Assembly (NCBI RefSeq): GCF_000238915.1
Contig: NZ_BAEG01000085.1
Location: forward strand, 310,001 to 374,000
Source: Arthrobacter globiformis NBRC 12137
Lineage (GTDB): Bacteria > Actinomycetota > Actinomycetes > Actinomycetales > Micrococcaceae
Direction: 5' to 3'
DNA: 64,000 nt
Shown here: in pieces, positions 1 through 7,201 of the stretch
Layout of the letters: the number at the start of each line of letters is the position of its first letter
How positions within the stretch are numbered: position 1 is the first letter of the stretch
The notes under the pieces: model-generated
What the model was told of the DNA's origin: nothing
What the model saw: only the letters and a program-made list of their open reading frames with translations
Database searches by the model: none
Made by a program: the position numbers and the translations under genes

Positions 1-347
1 TGGCCCAGGCCTTTGGGGTCACCCTGGCGGACATAGTGGATGTCGCCCAGGTTGCTCGCGGCCTGGATCGACTCCAGCTTGGCCGTGTCGCCCTTGGCCT
101 CCAGCGTCGCTTCCAGGGCCGGGACGCGGTCGAAGTGGTCCTCGAGCGCGCGCTTGTTGCGTCCGGTGATCATCAGGACGTCGCTCAGGCCAACCTTGAC
201 AGCCTCCTCGACGACGTACTGGATGGCCGGCTTGTCAACCACCGGCAGCATCTCCTTGGGCATGGCCTTGGTGGCAGGCAGGAACCTGGTGCCGAGCCCA
301 GCAGCGGGGATTACGGCCTTGCGGACTGAACAATTAGTGGAAGTCAC
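1..347 (-). CDS. galU: UTP--glucose-1-phosphate uridylyltransferase GalU (3' end outside window)
   Basis: Makes UDP-glucose from UTP and glucose-1-phosphate in the cytoplasm. The visible N-terminal 115 codons read VTSTNCSVRKAVIPAAGLGT, then a nucleotidyltransferase signature (RFLPATKAMPKEMLPVVDKP) and IHYVRQGDPKGLG, which is diagnostic of GalU. The C-terminal part lies beyond base 1. The start is taken as GTG at 347 because it precedes the conserved N-terminus and a TAGATT -10 element sits at 354-359, six bases upstream, so the mRNA is probably leaderless. It diverges from the folate cyclo-ligase gene, the same arrangement as M. tuberculosis Rv0993/Rv0992c. Identity is seen directly; the leaderless start is inference. 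Confidence 0.93.
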   Translation of the reverse strand, partial: MTSTNCSVRKAVIPAAGLGTRFLPATKAMPKEMLPVVDKPAIQYVVEEAVKVGLSDVLMITGRNKRALEDHFDRVPALEATLEAKGDTAKLESIQAASNLGDIHYVRQGDPKGLG

Positions 348-435
348 TGGTCTAATCTATCCGAGGGAACATTCATACGGTAAATGCATCCGGCATCGGC
401 CCGGCCGCCTGCCGCTGCGACAAAGGATGACATCC

Positions 436-1047
436 ATGCCAACAGGGACCATGCCGTCGAAGGACGGGATCCGTTCACGGCACCGGCAGATCCGGGCCAC
501 GATGACAGCAACAGACCTCTCAATCGCCGGCGACGGCATCGCCACCCATGGGCTGCCGTGGGCCGAAGCCATCGCCGCGGGCAAGCCTGCCACGTTCACC
601 GCCTACCTCGGCGTCGATTTCGAACCGCCAACCCTTCCGCTGCTGCACGCACTGCATGAGGCCGGCCACAGCATCCTGCTCCCGGTCTGCGAACCGGACC
701 GGGAACTCAGCTGGGTCTTCTGGACGCCCGACAGCGAGTTCATCCGCAGCAGGTATGCCCCCATCCAGGAACCTGCCGGTGAGCGCCACGGCCTGGATAC
801 GGTGCGGACTGCGGCCGGAATGTTCATGCCGGCAACGGCGGTGGACCGCAGCGGCAACCGGATTGGACAGGGCGGCGGCTACTACGACAAGTTTCTGGCT
901 GCAGCCAACGCCGGCGGCCTGCACCTTCCGAAGGCCGCCATCATCTATGACTCCGAACTCCTGCCCGCTCAGTCCATCCCGGCTGAGGACTTTGACCGTC
1001 CCGTCGAGGCAGTCCTCATGCCCTCAGGGCTGGTAGCCTTCGCGTGA
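436..1047 (+). CDS. 5-formyltetrahydrofolate cyclo-ligase
   Basis: Converts 5-formyl-THF to 5,10-methenyl-THF using ATP, returning a storage folate to the one-carbon pool. The 203-residue protein has the N-terminal Arg-rich helix (SKDGIRSRHRQIRATM), a central PATAVDRSGNRIGQGGGYYD segment containing the family G-x-G-x-G-x-Y-D signature, and the C-terminal segment PVEAVLMPSG. ATG 436 is preceded by AAAGGA at 422-427; ATG 451 is an alternative. It sits between divergent galU and the Ruc-like zinc-ribbon gene, an order also found in M. tuberculosis (Rv0993-Rv0992c-Rv0991c). Its stop codon overlaps the predicted -35 element of the next gene, so that gene probably has its own promoter. Confidence 0.9.
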   Translation: MPTGTMPSKDGIRSRHRQIRATMTATDLSIAGDGIATHGLPWAEAIAAGKPATFTAYLGVDFEPPTLPLLHALHEAGHSILLPVCEPDRELSWVFWTPDSEFIRSRYAPIQEPAGERHGLDTVRTAAGMFMPATAVDRSGNRIGQGGGYYDKFLAAANAGGLHLPKAAIIYDSELLPAQSIPAEDFDRPVEAVLMPSGLVAFA

Positions 1048-1072
1048 CCTCGCCCGGGCGGGGTGATAGAAT
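1044..1072 (+). promoter_or_regulatory. Predicted promoter of the Ruc-like gene
   Basis: A -35-like GTGACC (1044-1049) and a -10 TAGAAT (1067-1072) are separated by 17 bases. Transcription would begin near 1079, inside the CIRCE-like inverted repeat that starts at 1072. The -35 differs from TTGACA at two positions. Seen in sequence; function inferred. Confidence 0.55.
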
Positions 1073-1098
1073 TGGCACTCAGGCCCTGCGACTGCTAA
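1072..1098. promoter_or_regulatory. CIRCE-like HrcA operator upstream of the zinc-ribbon gene
   Basis: Inverted repeat TTGGCACTC, nine bases, GACTGCTAA. It matches the CIRCE consensus (TTAGCACTC-N9-GAGTGCTAA) at 16 of 18 arm positions, with the exact nine-base spacer. It covers the expected transcription start of the downstream gene, where an HrcA repressor would block initiation. The groES operon in this window carries two further CIRCE copies. In M. tuberculosis the orthologous gene Rv0991c belongs to the HrcA regulon. Confidence 0.75.
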
Positions 1099-1194
1099 TG
1101 GAGGCATTTCCGCCGCGGTGATCCGTCAAGGAGAATCCGGGAAATGAAGCCAGGCAGCACGGGACCTGTCGTTTGTCCAAGAGGAGGATCTACA

Positions 1195-1482
1195 GTGCCC
1201 ACGTATGCCTATGCCTGCAAGGATTGCAGCCATGCTTTCGACATCGTGCAGTCTTTCACCGACAGCACTCTGACGTCCTGCCCCGAATGCCAGGGCACGC
1301 TGCGCAAGAAGTTCAACAGCGTCGGCGTGGTCTTCAAGGGCTCCGGCTTCTACCGGACTGATTCGCGCGACTCCAAGGGAAGCACCGTCTCGCCCTCCCC
1401 CGCTGCGTCAGCGCCGGCCGCCCCGGCAGCCTCCTCGTCAGCTGCATCATCCGCTGCCCCGGCAGCTGCGGCCGCGAGCTAG
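1195..1482 (+). CDS. FmdB-family zinc-ribbon protein, Ruc-like redox-regulated chaperone
   Basis: A 95-residue protein with a zinc ribbon made by Cys8-x2-Cys11 and Cys29-x2-Cys32, starting MPTYAYACKDC, followed by a low-complexity Ser/Pro/Ala tail from about residue 58 that should be disordered. This is the architecture of M. tuberculosis Rv0991c (Ruc), a chaperone activated by oxidation of its zinc cysteines. Gene order with galU and the cyclo-ligase also matches that locus. GTG 1195 is chosen because GAGGAGGA ends about seven bases upstream and the protein then begins like its family. An in-frame ATG at 1144 with its own AAGGAG would add 17 residues including one extra Cys. A CIRCE-like operator at 1072-1098 predicts heat-shock control. 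Chaperone function is inferred from the orthologue. Confidence 0.82.
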   Translation: MPTYAYACKDCSHAFDIVQSFTDSTLTSCPECQGTLRKKFNSVGVVFKGSGFYRTDSRDSKGSTVSPSPAASAPAAPAASSSAASSAAPAAAAAS

Positions 1483-1510
1483 ACGGATTTCTGCGGCACC
1501 GGCCGCCTTC

Positions 1511-1556
1511 AAGCAATAGAGTCCGGCCGGGATTACCCGGCCGGACTCTATTGCTT
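1511..1556. terminator. Strong hairpin terminator after the Ruc-like gene
   Basis: A perfect 21-bp stem (1511-1531 with 1536-1556) and a four-base ATTA loop. The outer ends are AAGCAATAG and CTATTGCTT. It lies 29 bases after the zinc-ribbon stop. There is no long T tract, as is common in high-GC actinobacteria. Confidence 0.75.
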
Positions 1557-1682
1557 CGGCCGGGTTCCCGCCGGCCTCAAGTGTCGGTGCGGGCAGCCTT
1601 CCGACACGCCTCGGGGGCGCCTTTTCCACATACGCCTGCCTGCACCTGTCGTGAGGCGAGGGATGGCCCGTAGCGTGGCGGC

Positions 1683-2429
1683 ATGCCAGCTACCGGAATT
1701 TTCCCTGCAAGGGCATCCCGCCCGGCCGTTCGTCCCGGCCGCGGCAGCACATTGCCCGGTTCTGCCGCCCGCCCGCGCCCGCGCGGACGGCGCTTCGCGG
1801 GATGGCTGAACCGTAACCGCCGTCTTGCCGTGGCACTCCTCCTCTGCGCGGCCGCGGGGATCGCCGTCCACCAGCTCACTCCTGCCCCTGCCCAGACCGT
1901 GAGCGTCCTGGCCGCTGCCCGTGACCTTCCAGCCGGAGCGAACCTGGCCGGAACTGATGTCAGGACCGTCAGCGTTCCGCCGGCCATGGTGCCGGACGGG
2001 ACTTTCGCGGACAGCGCCGGAGTGGACGGCAAGCAGCTGGCAGTGCCGCTTCGCGAGGGGCAGCTCCTTACTGATGCGCAGCTGGTGGGGCCAGGCCTGC
2101 TGACGGGGGCGCCGCCCGGGTCCGCTGCGGTGCCGCTGCGGATGGCGGACCCGTCATCCATCCAGCTGGTGTCCCCCGGACAACTCGTGAACGTCGTCCT
2201 GACAAGCGGCAACGGTTATGAGCAGGCATCAGCCTCGAAGGTGCTCGCCACGTCAGTTCCCGTCCTGTGGACCTCCGGCCAGGAAGGCCGGGCCAGCCAG
2301 TGGCTTGCTGCCGGGGATTCGGACGGGCTGCTGGTGGTGGCCGCCACCCCTGCGCAGGCCAGTGCCTTGGCGGGGGCGTCAACCCAGGGAAAGCTGTTTT
2401 TCGTACTGGTGGGATCCGGTGCCCGGTGA
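1683..2429 (+). CDS. SAF-domain protein (CpaB/RcpC-like), membrane-anchored
   Basis: 248 residues. A basic Pro/Arg-rich N-terminus is followed by one membrane segment (about 46-63, LAVALLLCAAAGIAV). Then comes a SAF domain (about 70-145: VSVLAAARDLPAGANLAGTD and VPLREGQLLTDAQLVG) and a C-terminal part resembling the RcpC/CpaB region that follows SAF domains in Flp pilus assembly proteins. SAF domains occur in periplasmic pilus proteins and in sugar-binding enzymes. A pilus role is possible because a Tad locus lies at the other end of the window, but no tad gene is adjacent. ATG 1683 is six bases after a TAGCGT element (1671-1676), so it may be leaderless. The exact role is unknown. Confidence 0.72.
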   Translation: MPATGIFPARASRPAVRPGRGSTLPGSAARPRPRGRRFAGWLNRNRRLAVALLLCAAAGIAVHQLTPAPAQTVSVLAAARDLPAGANLAGTDVRTVSVPPAMVPDGTFADSAGVDGKQLAVPLREGQLLTDAQLVGPGLLTGAPPGSAAVPLRMADPSSIQLVSPGQLVNVVLTSGNGYEQASASKVLATSVPVLWTSGQEGRASQWLAAGDSDGLLVVAATPAQASALAGASTQGKLFFVLVGSGAR

Positions 2430-2522
2430 GCCGGCCCGTGCGATTCCCCTGGCTGGTGGGAATCCAGTCGCTGGCAGGCATCCTCCCGCTCGCGGGATTC
2501 CGCAGCGTGTTTGCCCGGTTGC

Positions 2523-2774
2523 TCAGCCCCAGTGCGGTGGCTTCTGCTCCTTCAGCCAAGCGTCGTGGTCGTTGCCGGATTCTGCGTCGCCCCAGGTCCG
2601 GGGATCGTCCTCGGCTGCCCTCTTGGGGACCACGCCGGTCCTCGGCTGCCCGCCCGTCTTGTCGCGGCGAGACGTTGCGGGCGTCTCCTGGCTTACGGAC
2701 TGCGCATTCTTGCGCTCGGTCTCATCCTTGCGCCCGGTCCCGTTGTTGCGCTCGGCCCCGCCGTCGGATGTCAC
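2523..2774 (-). CDS. Small hydrophilic protein translationally coupled to the helicase-like gene
   Basis: 83 residues, charged and without membrane segments. The N-terminal half is rich in Asn, Arg, Lys and Thr. The C-terminus reads DDPRTWGD, then DAWLKEQKPPHWG; this WLKEQ/PPHW ending resembles short uncharacterised actinobacterial proteins I have seen annotated as hypothetical. Its ATG (2772-2774) overlaps the stop of the upstream helicase-like gene as ATGA, so the two are probably co-translated. I do not recognise a function. The overlap and the Trp-containing tail argue that it is real rather than chance. Confidence 0.65.
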   Translation of the reverse strand: MTSDGGAERNNGTGRKDETERKNAQSVSQETPATSRRDKTGGQPRTGVVPKRAAEDDPRTWGDAESGNDHDAWLKEQKPPHWG

Positions 2775-5700
2775 AGCGGGCCCTCCTTCCGTTCCGTGCC
2801 TGGCCGTTTCAAGCCGGGCCCAGAGCCGAAGCCTACTCCGGCGCGGGCTGCGTCGGAATCGGAATCGTCCCTGTCGCCGTCCGCCTGGCCGGCGCCAGCA
2901 TGATCCGTATCCCTCTGGTCACCGTCCCTCTGGTCACCGTCCCTCTGGTCACCGTCCCTCTGGTCAGTGTCCCTCTGGTCAGCGTCGCTCTGACCGGCGC
3001 CCGCCTGATCAAAGTCGCTCTGGTCAGCGCCTGTCGGATCAGCGTCAGTCTGGTCCGCATCCGAGGAGTGCGCGTCCGCCAGGACCGCCTCGGCGGCGCC
3101 CTGGTCGGGTGCTTCCCGGCCGCTCTGGTCCGCATCGTGACCGTTCGGGTCGTCACCGAATCCGCCGTCTGTGTCTTGGTACGGGCCCTCCTCCCCCTGT
3201 TCGGGCTCCAAGTCGCCCACCGCAAGGGTACTGACGTCGTCATCCAGGAAGAATCCCGGCGCCCCCACGGAACGCAGCGCAGGGGCAGGCTTCTCAAGCC
3301 CGAGGTACCCGCCGATCCTGTCGGCGCAGGCCGAGGGATCTGTGAAGACCTCGATGGTCCACAGCGGCATATACCGCCAGCCGAGCCGCTCCAGCAGCTG
3401 GGGGCGCAGCCGGCTGCGTTCCCGGACTGTCATCTGCCGGTACTGCTCGGTGCCGTCCGATTCGATGGCTACCGGGCGTGGAATGTCGGCCTCGTCCTGG
3501 CCCATGGTGCTGAGCGGGTCGGCCGCGGCCACTACGTCGATTGCGCCGTCGTACTGGTGCCATACGCGGGCACCGCGGGCACGCAGCCGGTCGCCGAGAT
3601 CAGCAACCAGCGGATCAGCGCCCAACGCCTGTTCACTTGCCGCTGCCCTGGACGCAGGCGTCCCCAGGTCCGTGTTGCCGGAGATCTCCCGGTCCAGAAG
3701 TTCGAAGAGATCGACGGCGCCGTGGGCCAGCCGTGTCCGGTCAAGGTCCTCCGGTTTGAAGCACGTCAGGACGTGGAGCGACTGCCGTGCCCGGGTCATG
3801 GCCAGGGCGAACTTGGCCCGGCCGCCCTCGGCGGACAGCGGACCGAAGCTGTGCAGGGCACGGCCGTGCGGTGTCCGCCCGTAGCCCGGCGAGAAGATCA
3901 CGCGGTCGCGGACCAGCCCCTGGGCACGCTCCAGGTCCACAACCCGGAAGGATTCATCACCTGCCGTGAAGAAGCCGGACAGCGACGGATGGTTGGGCAG
4001 CTGCAGCCGGATGGACTCGCCAATCCGTGCCGCGTGCCGGAGGCTGGCGGTCACCACCGCCAGCGATGTCCGGGGACGGAGCCGCGCGTGCTCGAACACG
4101 AGCTCCACCACCCGGTTGACCTCGGCCACCACCGATTCGACGCCCTCGTGGTCGGCGCTGGGCAGTCCCGTGCCGTCGGGCAGGTACTCCACCGTCAGGG
4201 CACGGTCCAGTCCCGTGGCCGACTGCCCTTCGGGGAGCCGGCGGAGCCGTCCGTCGTAAAAGTTCTTGCTCAACTGCAGCACCAGGTCCTCGTCCACCGC
4301 GCGGTAGACAGAGCGCAGCGGCGCCGTCGGCAGCACTGCCGAAAGTGCGGTGAACGCGCTTTCGACACTCTGGTGCGACTGTTCGCCGGCGGCAAGCCGC
4401 TCCACGGCCACGGTAAAGGTGCGGGGGCTGGCGATCCTGTCGTCGCCAAAGGCGATCACCTGCTTGGCGCGGGCGACGGCCGGGAGGACCGCCTGCAGCG
4501 AGGTTGCCTCGGCGTCGAGGATCACCACAGCGTCAAACTTCTGCTCGGCAGGCAGGAGGCCGGTCATGAGGTAGGGGCTGACCGACCAGACTGGCACCAG
4601 CATGGGAACCAGCCCCGGTGCCTGCGCCGTCAGCGCGGCCAGCGTGACCCGCCCGTCCTTGAGCAGGCTCCGGAGCAGGTCCGCCTGGCGGGCATGCTCC
4701 TCGATGCCCGCGCGCCAGCGCTCAGCCAGCTTCCACCGCAGCCGCCCGGCACCGCTGGCGATGTGTGCGTTGTCCGCGAGCCGGTACTCGGCCTCCAGCT
4801 GGCGCAGCGCATCGCCGTCGGACATGGCCAGGTAGTCGTCACCGCTGATCATCGCCTCGAGCGCCGACTGCCACCAGGCCAGGTCAAGTTCGGCAGCGAC
4901 GGATTCGGCCCCGACCTCGCGCTCCGAGAGGTCTGCCAGCAGCTCCCCCAGCCCGTGCTCGCGCATGTTTTCGATGAGCAGGGTGCGCTCGGGCAGGGTC
5001 TGCAGCGTCTGTGTGTCCGCGACCAGCCGTTCCAGACGCTCCATGAGCTCCGGGTACGGAATGTTTTCGAGCGAACCGCCCGCAGCCGTGTGCCGCAGGG
5101 CATCACCCAGCATCTTCATCTCGCGGGTCAGTCCGCGGTGCATGATGCTGATTTCCGCGAGGCCGGACGGCACCGCCGGATGCCGCTGTGTGGTAGCGTA
5201 TCCGGCCCATTGGGCGCGCTGTTCCTGGACCAGCACCAGCGAACTGTGAAGATCGGCAATGTGCACGCCCGGGCGGACGTACTCCTTGGCCACCCGGCGC
5301 AGGCGGGACCGCTGCATGGAGGCCATGTCGATGCCGCGTTCCCTGCGCCAGGACGAGGACGCCGTCGCGGAAATCAGGTCGGTCACGGGGCGGTCAAAAA
5401 TGTCCGGGGTGAATTTGTCCAGGCTTTCGCGGACGGCCACCAGGAGTTTGAGCTGGGAGCCCCACTCGGCGAAGGTGGTGCCCAGGCGGATTTCGGCGTG
5501 GCTGGCCACGTCCTTCATCCGTTCCTGCAGCAGCGGCAGCTTGTTCGCCACCGCACGCGCCAGCTCCTGCGCTTCCTCGGTTTCCTTGCGGGTCACCAGC
5601 CGTGCACCGTGCCAGGGGCTGGTGGTCGATGCCCTGCTGAACGCACCGAGTTCGGCGGCGCGCTTCAGCCGGCCGGCCAGCTCCTCGCGGTCCCGGATGC

Positions 5701-7042
5701 TATCCAGGACGCTGCGCTTGAGGCGGACGGTGGTGGCGGGGGCGGGCTGGATGGACGTCAGCTCCGCGAGCGACTGCATGGCCTGGTACGGCGAGCAGCC
5801 CCACCGCTGCCGCACGTTGTGCAGCGACGCGACGTGGTCCACCAGCGCATGGCGGTGCTCGGTCAGCGTCTTGTGCAGGCTCCCGAGCTGCGGCTGCTGG
5901 GCCTTCTCGTTGCGCACAATGGCACGCACCAGCTGGCCCTTGAGCTGCTGCGGTGTTGCGTTTCCGGACAGCTGGAAAAGGATGGAGTCCAGGCCCAGGT
6001 TTTCGAGGCGTCCGGCCACTTCGTTGAGACTGGCACGCCGGTCCCCCACCACCAAGACGGTTTTGCCTTCGTCCACGAGCGCACCGATGGTGTTGATCGC
6101 CGTCTGCGTCTGGCCGGTGCCGGGCGGGCTGCTCACCACCAGCGAATCCCCTGCCCTGACGGCGTCGATCACATACTGCTGGTCGGCGTCGGCGTCCAGG
6201 AGAAGCAGCTCCTCGGCCGGGTCCCGCTCGTCCACGCTGGGAAAGCGCCCGGGCTGGAGCGCAGGCACATCGGCGATTTCGCCGGACGCGGCCTTGGCCA
6301 GCGAGGCCACCAGCGCGTTCTGCCCGTTGATCCACGGATCGTCAAGGTTGCCGGAAAGGTCCGCGAAGGTCGAGACGAGCAGGTTGTGCTCCACGTCAGC
6401 GCCGTGGATCGGCTTGACCAGGGTGCTGATCCGGTCCAGCACGGGCAGGGGGTCGAACCGGGCTGTGCTGTACGCCATCCGTGTCACGGCGTTGACGTCG
6501 AACACGATCCCGTGGATGGTTTTCAGGTGCCGGACCAGGGCCGGATTAATGCGGGCCTGCTCCGTGAGCTGAAGTTCGTAGTCGTCTTCCCCGGGGCGGA
6601 TGGTGAGCGACATGGCCGTCAGCATCACCGGCGCCGAGACGCGCTGCGGTTTCCCGCCCACGGCGGAGGTCCACACCACGGTGCCAGCCGAGAAGTACCC
6701 GGCCTCGATGCCGCGGTCATTGGCCAGTTCGAAAATCTTCGAGCGCAGGTTCCGGCAGGCCCGGGCGGCCACGACGTACTGTTGCTGGTCGCGGATCAGC
6801 GTGGAGAGCCGCGTCCGGCGCCCGGCCATGAGCTGCGCCAGGCCCGAAGGGTGCGCGTGGGTGAGGTCGATGGAACCCTCGGGCGTTTTGGTGAAGCGCA
6901 GCATGGTGTCTGCCCCCGTAACGGGCTTGAGCCCGGACAGCCACTTCCTGAGCTCCTCCGAACCCTCGGAGTCGACCTGACCTACTGACACTACTGCCTT
7001 CTTTTCTGAGCTTGCGCGTGACGCCTTGGACCATACGGGCAT
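2771..7042 (-). CDS. Large SF1 helicase-like protein with degenerate ATPase motifs and a C-terminal Vsr-like nuclease domain
   Basis: 1423 residues from ATG 7042, chosen because TACGCT (7050-7055) lies seven bases upstream; an in-frame ATG at 7114 is the alternative. An N-terminal domain (1-290) precedes an SF1-type core. The Walker A region reads SSPPGTGQTQTAIN with Gln311 where Lys is expected. The Walker B region reads VVILDAEATS (Asp843, no DE pair). A motif VI-like FALAMTRARQSL lies near 1080. A PD-(D/E)xK/Vsr-like domain follows (about 1150-1240), with IDVVAA, VAIESDG, then LLERLGWRYMPLW. The last 150 residues are acidic pentapeptide repeats. Homologues with this layout are annotated as AAA/DNA helicases; ATP-driven activity is doubtful here. 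Possible roles are DNA repair or defence; neither is shown. Confidence 0.8.
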   Translation of the reverse strand: MPVWSKASRASSEKKAVVSVGQVDSEGSEELRKWLSGLKPVTGADTMLRFTKTPEGSIDLTHAHPSGLAQLMAGRRTRLSTLIRDQQQYVVAARACRNLRSKIFELANDRGIEAGYFSAGTVVWTSAVGGKPQRVSAPVMLTAMSLTIRPGEDDYELQLTEQARINPALVRHLKTIHGIVFDVNAVTRMAYSTARFDPLPVLDRISTLVKPIHGADVEHNLLVSTFADLSGNLDDPWINGQNALVASLAKAASGEIADVPALQPGRFPSVDERDPAEELLLLDADADQQYVIDAVRAGDSLVVSSPPGTGQTQTAINTIGALVDEGKTVLVVGDRRASLNEVAGRLENLGLDSILFQLSGNATPQQLKGQLVRAIVRNEKAQQPQLGSLHKTLTEHRHALVDHVASLHNVRQRWGCSPYQAMQSLAELTSIQPAPATTVRLKRSVLDSIRDREELAGRLKRAAELGAFSRASTTSPWHGARLVTRKETEEAQELARAVANKLPLLQERMKDVASHAEIRLGTTFAEWGSQLKLLVAVRESLDKFTPDIFDRPVTDLISATASSSWRRERGIDMASMQRSRLRRVAKEYVRPGVHIADLHSSLVLVQEQRAQWAGYATTQRHPAVPSGLAEISIMHRGLTREMKMLGDALRHTAAGGSLENIPYPELMERLERLVADTQTLQTLPERTLLIENMREHGLGELLADLSEREVGAESVAAELDLAWWQSALEAMISGDDYLAMSDGDALRQLEAEYRLADNAHIASGAGRLRWKLAERWRAGIEEHARQADLLRSLLKDGRVTLAALTAQAPGLVPMLVPVWSVSPYLMTGLLPAEQKFDAVVILDAEATSLQAVLPAVARAKQVIAFGDDRIASPRTFTVAVERLAAGEQSHQSVESAFTALSAVLPTAPLRSVYRAVDEDLVLQLSKNFYDGRLRRLPEGQSATGLDRALTVEYLPDGTGLPSADHEGVESVVAEVNRVVELVFEHARLRPRTSLAVVTASLRHAARIGESIRLQLPNHPSLSGFFTAGDESFRVVDLERAQGLVRDRVIFSPGYGRTPHGRALHSFGPLSAEGGRAKFALAMTRARQSLHVLTCFKPEDLDRTRLAHGAVDLFELLDREISGNTDLGTPASRAAASEQALGADPLVADLGDRLRARGARVWHQYDGAIDVVAAADPLSTMGQDEADIPRPVAIESDGTEQYRQMTVRERSRLRPQLLERLGWRYMPLWTIEVFTDPSACADRIGGYLGLEKPAPALRSVGAPGFFLDDDVSTLAVGDLEPEQGEEGPYQDTDGGFGDDPNGHDADQSGREAPDQGAAEAVLADAHSSDADQTDADPTGADQSDFDQAGAGQSDADQRDTDQRDGDQRDGDQRDGDQRDTDHAGAGQADGDRDDSDSDAARAGVGFGSGPGLKRPGTERKEGPL
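2896..3060. repeat. 15-bp in-frame tandem repeat encoding an acidic pentapeptide tail
   Basis: Eleven consecutive 15-bp units inside the 3' part of the helicase-like gene. Three (2911-2955) are identical (ccctctggtcaccgt on the plus strand) and two more differ by one or two bases. They encode repeats of the type DGDQR, DTDQR and DADQS. The unit length keeps frame, so copy number can change without frameshift. Identical neighbours imply recent expansion. Confidence 0.9.
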
Positions 7043-7158
7043 AGTTTCGAGCGTAGCCGGAAACCGCCGCGGTTGAGAGACCGCAACACTGGGTCGGCCC
7101 AAGTTGCGGCGCATTTCGCACCGTTGCCCGCCATCCAGGATCCGATACCCGGGAATGC

Positions 7159-7194
7159 AAAATGGCCGGCCTCCCTGCGGAGGCCGGCCATTTT
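7159..7194. terminator. Terminator after guaA
   Basis: A perfect 16-bp stem (7159-7174 with 7179-7194) around CTGC, with A4 and T4 at its ends. On the minus strand it follows the guaA stop by a few bases. On the other side it is upstream of the helicase-like gene. Confidence 0.85.
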
Positions 7195-7201
7195 CACAAC
7201 G

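Noticed and set aside
2267..6988. A 1573-codon open frame on the plus strand
   Set aside because: It is the antisense shadow of the helicase-like gene, produced by high-GC codon bias. Its translation is low-complexity with no domain, whereas the minus strand encodes recognisable motifs and an overlapping partner gene.
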